Part shown: positions 45,566 through 56,829 of the stretch, in pieces | Position numbering within the stretch: the stretch's first letter is position 1 | Layout of the letters: every line of letters begins with the position of its first letter | NCBI GenBank assembly: GCA_037039685.1 | Contig: JAWNGF010000001.1 | Location: 310,001 to 374,000, forward strand | DNA from: Ceratobasidium sp. AG-K | Taxonomy: Eukaryota; Basidiomycota; Agaricomycetes; Cantharellales; Ceratobasidiaceae | Length of the DNA stretch: 64,000 nucleotides | Direction of reading: 5' to 3' | The notes under the pieces: model-generated | What the model was told of the DNA's origin: nothing | The model's database searches: none | The model's input: only the letters and a program-made list of their open reading frames with translations | Made by a program: the position numbers and the translations under genes

Positions 45566-48298
45566 TTACTCTAGGGTCCCACGCTCTTCAACAGGTCGCT
45601 CCTTTTTCGTCTCGTCAATCGAGGGTGAGTCCCGGTCGTGCAGAGCTTCAGGGTCGGGGTGCTCAACGATGTTCGATTCTTGTTCTTGCTCTTGTGGAAT
45701 AATCAGATTAAGAATCACGGCTACAACTCCTGCAATCAAGACTATCACAGGCTTGGTTAATGGACAGAAATAGGTAAAACGCATAGTAGACTTACAAGGC
45801 GTGCTGAGTACAATTGTAATCGAATCGAAGAAGCCTTTGAGGCCCGAGTTGGCTTCGACACCATCAAACAAGTGGGCGTACCTAGATCGCTCACATAAGT
45901 TGCATGTAAATATAAATACGAATCTGGCGTGCCATTCGGGAACTAGCAAATCACCCAGGCCAAACGACAAGGCCGCGGCCAGGATAAACCGATCCCGCCT
46001 TTGCCATTTGATGGTTGACAGGACACGGATGCCAGATACCATGACCGAGGCAAAAAGGAACGTCGTTACGCCGCCCAGCTAGATAACATAGTTAGGTATT
46101 GGTCCTAGGTGATAATATTTGTAGTGGGCTTACCACGGAGTTAGGAACTAATACACGCGGATGAGTTGCCATAATAAGATACCGTGGACAAGATGTAACT
46201 CACTACTCAAGAAGACGCCGGAAATCTTTCCAAGGATACCGAAAAAGATCAAGAACCCGCAGCACCACCTTCCAGCGGTACGGTTCGCACAGCGAGTAAT
46301 GGCAATCTGACAAAGCATTTAGGCCGAATCCCGACGAAGGAAGCGACATTCTTACCACACCCTACAATTCGTTGTGAGTGATGATCCCCCGAAATTGAAG
46401 ACAGAATAATACGCACGTTATTCTGAGCAAAAATAGAGAGCGGGGTGACCGTGAACAATGCCGAGATGAACCCGCCAATTCCGTCTGCCAAAACGCCACC
46501 CTGAATTCGGGTATCGAATACCTCTCCATCGACTTCGACACGAGAGACCTCGGCACTGGCCGTGATATCCCCAATAGCTTCCATAGCGAGAGAGACTAAA
46601 ATCAAAGTTTTGTTAAGCAGGTTTAGATGGAGCATGGTAGTTTTACGTACCGTATACAGCCAGCATGGGGAGGATTGCGGGTGCGTATACACGGAGTTTA
46701 AACGTCTTGACCCTATTACGTTCATGAATATTATAAGGACACTGTATTCAGCCAAACTCACCAAATGAATGTGATAGCAGGCGCGCGATTGATGGCGCTC
46801 GCGTCCATGTATCTGTCCCAAACTCAGTCTCCTCCAACCATCAATAACTGGAGTTTAGACTCACCCGGCTGCACCGGCAACAATACACCCGACCAACAAG
46901 CCGACAATAATGCTCGCATTCTTCAAGAACGGAGATCCGAATAACTCCACGAGAACAATGGTGATGAACGACAGGAAGCCGAGACCAATGAACTCGGGAG
47001 AACCCCAAGGAAGCGGACGCCTATAGGAGTAATTTGAGCACACGAGCAAACATTTACGTGGATCAACGATAATGTTTTGATGAACAATGCGTGGGTTCGA
47101 TCAATAATTGGCTCTCACTAGCGTAGATAAGGAACGCACTTGGCAAAGATAGTCGGGCATAACTGGAAGATCCCCGTCTCCGGGCGGAGGTGGCAGTCGT
47201 TGGAGCCTCCAGCCCAGTTGAGTACACCGGACTCGCCAATCCTGTCAAGCCATGAGTGTCCATTGTAAAACCGAGGTTCGAAGGCTTACAAAGATGCACC
47301 GATAAGAAGGATAACAGTTCCGGTCACGATGGGTGGGAAGATTTTCTTCAATTTCTTGGGTGGAACGAATGCCATGCCCATCTCAAGGAACGAACAAACG
47401 AGAGAGGTACCTGTCTTTGGGTCAATTTGAGAGATGCGGAGCATCGGCTGGAGGCGTACCGAGTAACATGCCATATGCATCTGGACAAGGCCCTTTGGTT
47501 ACCGTTCCGTCTGCGTTGGTTGTGCTGGGACAGGTGCCGTTCGCGTAGAGGCTATTGAAAATCTAAAGGCGCAAATCATTCAGCACTTGATTCGGATAAT
47601 TGTGAACCTGTCGCTGACCGAAAATCCTGTGGAAAGAGTTGCGAAACTCGTCCCGACGACGGTAATCAATCCCGTTCCGAGATAATAATTGCGCCAAATG
47701 TGTAACCGGGACATTTGGACCAGTGATAGGATGCCACATCCTATCAGAGAAGCGCTAATCTATGGTGACGGATGAGTATGTGAAGCAGGAGTGAGGAAAT
47801 TACGTACCATGTAGGCTTGTGTGCTTCCGTCCAAGTTGAGAGCCGAGGAGAAAATGATCGGAGGGGTGATGAGACCTGCCAGCATGGCGAGGGCATGTTG
47901 GAACCTAAGAACCGTAGAAAGTAAGTCTTGCCGGTGGGAAGTGGTACAATGGAAACATACCCGCAGGTCATGGCCAATAGAATCGGCAAGTCGGCATCAA
48001 GAGCGTAGAACTGAGGTGCACGGGTTGCCTTGCGTTTTCCCCATGGTAATCCAGGAGAACAACTATAACTGGGTAAGGATTCTCTTCAATAACAAGATGT
48101 CGTATTCGACTCACAGCCAAGCTGAACCACACGTCAGAACTAAGCAGGCAATAAAGAATCGAGTCGTACTCACCAAAATCATAATCGCCCAACCAACCAT
48201 CGCGTGTCGTGAACTTCTTTCCATACCGCTTCACGCTTCGAAAGCGATCAGTCGTGGGTGGAGCGTACGGCTCCAGGTTGCTCGTTCACATAAGACAT
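45566..48298 (-). CDS. NAT/NCS2 purine permease, xanthine-uric acid (UapA/UapC) type
   Basis: Multi-pass membrane transporter of the nucleobase-ascorbate family, which in fungi imports xanthine and uric acid with protons. Seen: N-terminal RDGWLGDYDF, then PWGKRKATRAPQFYALDADLPILLAMTCG, YYLGTGLITVVGTSF-like region, MLRISQIDPKTGTSL, PPIVTGTVILLIGASL, LPWGSPEFIGLGFLSF, LFGSPFLKNASIIVGLL, AMEAIGDITASAEVS, and the NAT signature QNNGVIAITRCANR. The Gly-Val of that signature comes from a 6-nt exon (46356-46361). The C-terminus is acidic/charged, typical for UapA-like proteins. Start ATG 48298 follows a TATAAG box by about 90 bp; a 51-bp intron (GTACGC...GGAAAG, with CTGAT) then joins MSYVNEQPGA to KFTTRDGWLG. 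That first intron is a best guess. Confidence 0.88.
46356..46361 (-). other. 6-nt microexon (Gly-Val of the NAT signature)
   Basis: On the minus strand ...GAATTGTAG|GGTGTG|GTAAGAATG.... The upstream exon ends CAG AAT AAC before GTGCGT (intron 46362-46416, 55 bp); the downstream exon starts ATT GCC ATT after TTTGTCAG (intron 46307-46355, 49 bp). Joined it reads QNN-GV-IAITRC. Without it the invariant Gly of the family signature is missing. Confidence 0.85.
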
Positions 48299-49305
48299 GG
48301 CGAGTGGAGGCACCTAGTCGAGCAGATGATGCCTTCGTCGAGGAGTGATCGACGAGAGCGGGTTGCAACCTCGACTTGCGGCTTATAAGGACAGAAGCAT
48401 CGTATCACATCGAAATAGAGCCGAGGGCCGAAGTGCAACTGTCAGCGCGAACCACAATCAAGCGAGCGTGCGATAAGGTGATTAGATAAGCGGAGATAGG
48501 ACATTTGGATCGCGGGGATTGGAAGATACGGCTCAGGTACGAAGTGGAGTGTTCTCGACGTCTGTTTGTCGTGGAGGCCTATTTGATGTTATTGTGAGGG
48601 GTCGTCCGATACGGCTCATGACATGTTGCGTCGAACAGCCATGCTGATATGGTAATATAGAAATCAGGGTTGAACGTTACTTAGGGCCATTGATGGAATG
48701 TATTCCGAAATCTGCCTATGGTACCATGACGCCGCACGGGATCGTTTATAGACTGAGGATATAGTAAACTGAAATCAGTTGTCGGCTCGTCGCGGTGGTT
48801 GTTCATCCCACCCAATTCACCAAAGAACTCACGTGACCACTTATCGGACTCTTGGCCGGACTTGGCTGGCAACGGCTTGCCTCCTAACCACGCGGCCGAA
48901 AAAGCCTGGGTTGTGCTGAGACGTCAACTGCTTTGATCCTCGGTACAAACTACAAGCTCGGTGTTTTGTTTGAAGCTCGGAGGCCGCGGAAAAAACTGTT
49001 GGTCCGGCTCTATGCGCCGTCTTGTGCTAGCTCGGCCTGGGGTCTCTGGTCGCAATTTTTTCGCCAACTTGATCACCGAGACTGGGAAGTCTTGACTCTG
49101 TCTACTTCACCTATGAGGCTTACGTAGTCTAAACCATCCGTGCGAGCGCTGATTAAATTACTCGCCGGTGACTCTAAGAGCTGCTTGCGACTCATTGCTG
49201 AATCTCAGAGGATTCAAGCCCCATCACCCCGAGCCCAGGCATTACAACAAAAATATGTGCGACTACTAGTACATAGAACACAATCGTTCAAAACGTGATT
49301 CAATC
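48299..49305. other. Intergenic, permease 5' flank
   Basis: A TATAAG box (minus strand, about 48383-48388) belongs to the permease promoter. The rest shows no supported gene. Confidence 0.4.
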
Positions 49306-50049
49306 TTATTGTCCTCGCCGGATTTTGTCATCCAAGTCTCTTGACAGGCCATCCATATCCAGACCGCTCTTCCACCAATCCCAAAGGAAGGCCGCCGTCT
49401 TGTTCTGCAGCATCTCCACATAATCCAGATATATAATTTGCCTGTACACTGGATGAAGCTGCGCCGACTTGCTCAGGCATGCCGCGAACGATTGGGAGAG
49501 GTCGCTCGCCAATACGCCCGTAAAGTATATTCCCTTGTTTGATGTTCCAAGTACGTCGTTTTCTATTATGATCAAAGGATGGAGTATACCGGATGGAGAG
49601 CGAACTCCCACGCCTGTTTGGGTGTCAGTTTGGATGAAATGAGAAAGGATGTAAAAGTAGCGCACCAATTACCAGTCCCTTTCCATCACTCCCTGGTAGC
49701 TGCCTACTGTCGTATGTCAGAAACACTACACAGACTCCCAATGTTTATTCGACTTGCCGTCTGAAAAGTTTGAGAGCATGTGTATTCACTCTTTTCTCTC
49801 CGCTCTCGACAAACTGACAACACGCTTCAGCCGCAGCAGGACAACTTTCATACTGATCAACAAGCTCCCCACGGGTTGGTTTGTATTCAGAGGAGTCGGA
49901 TCTGGAAGTTATGAATGAGACTGCGCAATGACAACGTAACAATCAGCCTATTATACCAGATAGTGAGATCCTCACAAACCTGTGTCGAGTGGTGGACTTG
50001 GGGGTGGACTATGTTGATGATACGAATACGCATGGCTGTAGAATGGCAT
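49306..50049 (-). CDS. Unrecognised small protein, about 200 residues
   Basis: No family recognised. Exons join as MPFYSHAYSYHQHSPPPSPP..., VSFITSRSDSSEYKPTRGEL, QYESCPAAAEACCQFVESGE, then QLPGSDGKGLVIG-VGVRSPSGILHP, LIIIENDVLGTSNKGIYFTG, HPVYRQIIYLDYVEML, and end LDDKIRRGQ. A continuous frame needs a GC donor (GCAAGT after TTCAGACG, about 49750) and a donor at GTGCGC. A TATAAAG box lies about 150 bp upstream (about 50193-50200). The LIIIEND strand within a globular region and the soluble composition give no firm function. It is a plausible gene because a long coherent frame emerges only with proper splice sites. Confidence 0.5.
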
Positions 50050-51211
50050 CTTGGTGGCTTGAATAGAAAAAATACGAATAACTGAATCATTTCGCTGACG
50101 TCAGTAGCAGTTCTCGTCTTGTTGCTCCCACACCTACCAACTGAACGCACTGAACGCAAGGTTCTGAACTCGCTCGTCGGGCTGGAGCTCTTTATACCCA
50201 AATCGAAGGCGCAAGGCAATCACGTACCCCACAAAAGAGTCGAAGAAGCCAAATTCTAATTGGCCTTTTCGCCGCGAGAACGCACGCTCGGTGACGGATT
50301 TGGGCAATAAGTTTACGTTTTTCTCCAGCGGACATCAAACGGATCTTGTGATACTCTAAAGGGATGGTTCAATTCAGACGAACACGAGGCGATGTGCAGA
50401 CATGTGCCGAGTAAGGCGGTAGTCATGTGTCCCTTTTTGAAAATTTAAGGGCTGGGAGCTCGTTAGCATAGATTTGGTCGAAACAAAACCTGGACGTTAC
50501 GGGAGCAACACGGTGTCAGGCGCAAAATCGGCTTTCCATTTTGGCTTATATTCCACCATTCAGGTTCTACCACTAGCCTCAACTATGTACCTTCTTCGGG
50601 GGACCTCCGACTAGCGACCTAACATAAAGCCTTCCAGAGTAGTATTATCCCCAAGTAGGGTGAATATACCTATATTTCTGTCAGTTTGAACAGGCCGATA
50701 ATGAAATGGTAATACCGGTTAGGGGCCGACAGAGTTACATATCGGCATTTCAATTTCTTTTTGGTAGGATGGGCGACTATAGATAACTAGCCCTCATGGG
50801 ATCCTTGGATCGTGTCTCTGAGGTAGTCCATCAGCAGAAGGGCATAAATAAATACAATACAATTTAGTTCCGGATGGATAGTGGTCAAAATTGTATCTTG
50901 AGTTTGAGGTTGAGCGACTAGCTGTTTTCAGGACGAATTTACGACCCAAGTGATTGAGGGGTGGCAGGTGTATTTGAGGTGATTGTGGTCGAGCGACGAC
51001 TGTGTATCACATTTGTTCAGGCGTAAAGCGATGTCTATAACAACGGATGAGAAAAGACTGTTGCGGCATTTGTTCATCTATTCAACTGTTGGAACAAGAT
51101 TAAACGGATGGTCAGGTTGAGCGAGTAAAGGAAAACTGACCCAAACACAGATCTACTTAGTTGACCATTTTATCCAATACATTATACGCTACGTCGAGTT
51201 GGATGGTGACG
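50050..51211. other. Intergenic
   Basis: About 1.2 kb with the TATA box of the preceding minus-strand gene at its left end and the 3' flank of MDP1 at its right. No gene is supported. Confidence 0.4.
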
Positions 51212-52663
<1,452 letters not shown>

Positions 52664-55600
52664 ATGTTTTCCCATCGCTTATGCATTTATCAGCGAGGAT
52701 CACGGACAACTGGGGATGCTGACACGAGGCTGCCACAGGCGACAAACCACTATGTCCACGCGTTTCGCACAGTAAATGTAAGTCGAGAACGCTTCAGATT
52801 GATAGAATGATCACAAAAATGAGTGCATGCGTTAGAATAAATATTATGACTGACATGCCAATATAATAGGGTGTAAGCCAGTTGGTTTATGCGTTAAAAT
52901 CAATTAACTTATCCCGTAATTGGTTTGCGACCAAAGGGAGTGAGTAAAAGCTTCCTTATTCGGTAATCAAAGGCCTCTACTCACCATACCTATAGAGGGT
53001 GAGTGCCAAACTATGCACTCAAGCCATTTCCTAACCACTAAATCGATCGAACACACTCTCAGCTGGTAAGCACTTCAACATTTATCACGGAGTAGAACAA
53101 TAGGTGTTTAGGTACCACATGACATGAATGGTTATGAACGTAGATTGTGAGTATGATACCATCCATCTCGAATTTACAATCAACGATGTGGGAACTCTCC
53201 GGCTGTAAAGTCGGTGCGATACAGATAATGTGCGCCGCGAATCGAACTAACCCAAAAGGCTCCTCGGCGTTTCCTACTATGATAGCTGGTGAGCATCAAT
53301 GTTCCTCTCGTGATTGATCTGACCTAACCTTGCTATATCGCTGGTTGCTAGCCGGTAAGACAGTCGGACTAATATTCTTGAATAGGCTCACTCTCATTTG
53401 ATATAACCCCTTTCTCATAGGAAGTACGTAACTTTTTGGAGGAGTCTGAAAATAACTGACTTGAACGCATACATTGCTTACAGCGAGTAAGTAACATATC
53501 CTCACACAATTCAACAGAAATCCATCCGTTTCCTCGCTGAATATCTTGTAGGATGTAAGTCTTGACTTGTCTAAGTTATGTTTATCTGACGGGTGCTACT
53601 ATCACATCACGCTAATAGGAGGTGAGTGTCTCTGAATATTTTCTCGCCAAGCACCGTCATATCGTCCCTGAGCCCATCTTCCATGTGACTTGAGGTGCCC
53701 AGCCAGCGCAATTCAGAGAATCTATATTCTGACTGACTATCATTTCATTACACTTTTCATTATAGATAGTAAGCCAATTGCAGTTTTCGTAAAGAGCGAT
53801 TCAATCATTGTACGGCGACGACTCGTGATTTTAGTTGTTCAAGGTAGGTAATCCACACCAAATCCAATAAGTTCAAGCCCGTCTACTAAATATTATGCTT
53901 ATAGTTGGTAAGTAAATTGTCGGGCTTGTACCATTGCACTGAGGCGCGTTTGCGTGTCTGCTTGCTTATAGAGGGTGTGTTATATGTTGCGTTGACTCAG
54001 GTTTTGTTCTAATCGTATTCGGGTATAGGCCTCTAACATGAGTATACCGCCAGTCAACGCGGGGGTAAGCGATAGTCAACCCAAAAGTGCGGGATTGATT
54101 GGGCCCAATACATCGAACCCAAATTCAACTCAAATCCGATCGAATAAACCCAAGCCAACTAGTACCACCCCAGCCAAGGTCGGATCTGCCAATTCGCCAT
54201 CTTCCGAGGTGAATCCACTCAAAATCAAGGCAAAACCGTCCAAGTCCAAGGCTTCGAATACATCCCATGGCGAACCAAAGGCTGTAATTCGCAGCGATAC
54301 GGTGCGTTTACGCGCATATAGGTATTAATCTTGCAATTACTGAAGGAGTACAGGCATTTCTCGATATTATCCACCTGCTTGAGAAGAGTGGCTGCCCGGA
54401 TCTTACGAGTCGGCTGGATCTCGGGAACTGCTCCGCATATCCTGTTTCCAACGGTGGTGCTGGAGATGTCTTTTCGGGAAAATTGGATGATGGGACTAAA
54501 ATAGCAATCAAGATTATACACGCATGCTCATCGGAAGGTCACCCCACTGGAAAATACCAGAAGGTGCGCGCGGCTCAGCTGGATAGGAAGCCACTAATAT
54601 TTCCTGCGTAGCGTGCGGCGAAAGAAATTCACGCATGGGCCAAGTGCAATCATCCCAACGTCGCGAAGCTCATGGGACTGGTGCAATTCAAGGACGGCCT
54701 AGCAATGGTTTCTAGATGGGCCAAGAATGGGAATCTCCTATCGTATCTCAAGCAAAACCCATCGGTGAACCGGTGTGCCTTGGTATGACCTCTTCATATG
54801 ACATACGATCTTTTTATAATCCACCTGTGCGGTCTTGTGCCTCCGGTAGTGCACCTCTATCTGTGAAGGACTGGCGTACTTGCACCGAAACAATATTGTG
54901 AGTCAATCCCAGACACGCTTTGAAAGTGTCGCCGTTTAACGCCTGCGTAGGTTCATGGTGATCTCAAGGGGGTGTGTGCATATGTCCCAATGACACAGTT
55001 GCACAACTGTTGACCACTCGCCTAACTCCTAACTGCAGGCGAACGTCTTGATATCAAATGATGGAATTCCGATGCTTACTGACTTTGGGAATGCGAACAT
55101 GGCGGCTTCCACTCTTGTATTCACACAAACTGCCACCGCTGCGAGCTTTTCGTTCCGCTGGACCGTCCGTATCCTTTCACTTATTGAGATCTTTTGTTAA
55201 TTAATAGTCCCAACAGGCGCCCGAGATATTTCGAGAAGGCAACAGACGTAGTACTGCCGGGGATGTATATGCGCTCGGAATGGTTGGTAGTTACCATGCA
55301 TGGATAATTCACGACGCTGATGTCCCTGCTACTACAGACTATACTGGTAGAGTCACCTTTTGGCCGTCGTGGTTCCTAGACTCAATGCAATGCCGATAGG
55401 AAACACTCACCGGGAATGTTCCATATCCCGAGGTCAATGATATGACTATATTTTTCACGGTCATCGTCAAGCGCAAGCTACCCCAGCGGCCAGAGGATCA
55501 GATTCCCTCGAGCAGCGTTTACGGAAATGTACTTTGGGCGCTACTTCTGAGCTGCTGGTCTTATAAATCACGCCTACGTCCAAGTGTATGGGATGTCAAA

Positions 55601-55757
55601 GACATTGTAAGTCACTTGAAATATTCGTGTGCAATGGTCTAGGATTACCTGCTGAAAACTGTGCTACTAGATGAAACAAATTACACCTGAGAAACTACTC
55701 CCAGTTGAAGCTGATTCAGATAGCGATGACGAGACGTTGGGCATCAATCTGGGGTAA
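52664..55757 (+). CDS. Tyrosine-kinase-like (TKL) protein kinase with one-codon exon array
   Basis: Exon 1 (52664-52777) reads MFSHRLCIYQRGSRTT...AFRTVN and ends at GTAAGT. It is joined by a chain of single-codon exons (52870-53974) to a large exon from 54029 encoding a Ser/Pro/Lys-rich, probably disordered region. The kinase domain follows: glycine loop GGAGDVFSG, Lys in IAIKII, helix-C Glu in AKEIHAW, NHPNVAKLMGLVQF, NGNLLSYLKQNP, CEGLAYLHRNNI, catalytic loop VHGDLKGANVLIS, TDFGNA, APEIFREGN, GDVYALGM, a 9-nt exon ACTATACTG (55338-55346), LTGNVPYPEV, CWSYKSRLRPS and an acidic end DSDSDDETLGINLG. HGDLKGANVL is usual in fungal TKL kinases. Every catalytic element is present, so it should be active. 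Function and partners unknown. Confidence 0.85.
52870..53974 (+). other. Array of one-codon microexons within the TKL kinase gene
   Basis: Repeated pattern acceptor AG | 3 nt | donor GTRNGN at: 52870 GGT, 52937 GGA, 52996 AGG, 53063 CTG, 53144 ATT, 53211 TCG, 53286 CTG, 53352 CCG, 53421 GAA, 53484 CGA, 53552 GAT, 53619 GAG, 53766 ATA, 53835 TTGTTCAAG, 53905 TTG, 53972 AGG, then the long exon at 54029. Introns between are mostly 54-78 bp (one of 144), many with CTRAY-like branch sites and TATAG ends. All are phase 0 and together read GGRLISLPERDEILFKLR with no stop, linking two ordinary exons in frame. The acceptors before GGA and TCG are AAAG and therefore weaker. Confidence 0.8.
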
Positions 55758-56829
55758 ATAAAAATTTGCGCCGAGTAGAGCTCGCAGAAAATCTCCTTGA
55801 TGCCATTGTACTGAGATGTAACGCGTACCTTTCTTGTAGTTGATGTACAGTAGCTCAAAGTGCGTTGTATAACACATATCACATGAGAGCTTCTCGATTT
55901 CTCTTTTTTGACCGTGCCTGAGTTACCTTTGTGTGGACAGTTTGTTTTCTTACTTTCTTTTCCGATCGTTGGGTCTCCGTTGACTCCGAGCGGTTTGACC
56001 TTGTGTTCGTGTAGCTCGATAAAGATGTATTCAAAACAAAAAATTAAAATTAAAAATATCACGTGACATTTTGTCACGCCTCTTGTCAACCACTGTCGTT
56101 TGAGTGCCTCGATCCGCAAAGGTTCCCCCCACGAGGATCACGGTATTGTAGGATCGATATCTGGGTCAAGATTAACCTGTATTGAAACATTGCTTTGACT
56201 AACGGATGCTTGCTACGGTCGCAATTGAATACTCTGCGAGCTACTCTCAGTCGAGTCGCCTTGGGTGCTGCCCCTATCGAGTAATTGAGCTATCTCTTGT
56301 TGACATCGGATCTTGCTCCGAAGCTACCAGAGTCGCCTCCTTTCGCCAGGTACGGAGGAAGAACTATTAACGCGTTCGATCGAACTTTCGCGATCACGTG
56401 TATCATCGGCCGTTCACTCACGATCTCGACCTCGCGCCATCGATAGCTGGACCTCTGCCCTATCCATTGAAACCGATACGAATCAACCCTGGAGAAGTCC
56501 GACACGATGCAGCGGGCTGGACTCGACGCATACTATGCGGTCACCCCGACATGACACCGACGTCATCTTGGCCGAGCTCAAATCCCATTCTCACGTAGGT
56601 CCAGTCGCGTTCTCACATTTTGTTTCTCACGTTGTAATTAAATTTATATTTCTGAAGGTGTCTCACGATAGTAATGTGCTCTGAGAGTACTGGGAGTTTA
56701 TCTTGTTGTTGGTGGTGGTGCAGCGAGAACGCGGCATGGGCCCTGATCTGATTCCCACGCTGAGCGTTCCCACGAATCGAAGGCATTTATAGCCCCTGGC
56801 CCATAGTGCGCATAGAGACACCATCCACT
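55758..56829. other. Intergenic, TKL kinase to glycogen phosphorylase
   Basis: No supported gene. A TTTATAG box at about 56787-56793 lies about 40 bp before the phosphorylase ATG and is probably its TATA element. Confidence 0.45.

Noticed and set aside
48210..48298. Frameshift at the N-terminus of the permease
   Set aside because: A 51-bp intron with GT donor, CTGAT branch site and AAAG acceptor joins MSYVNEQPGA to KFTTRDGW in frame, so no mutation is needed; it stays a best guess.
52860..54030. CRISPR-like or satellite repeat, because of the regular period of about 65 bp
   Set aside because: Units share only splice-signal letters, not sequence. The regular feature is AG-NNN-GT, which fits introns, and the host is a fungus.
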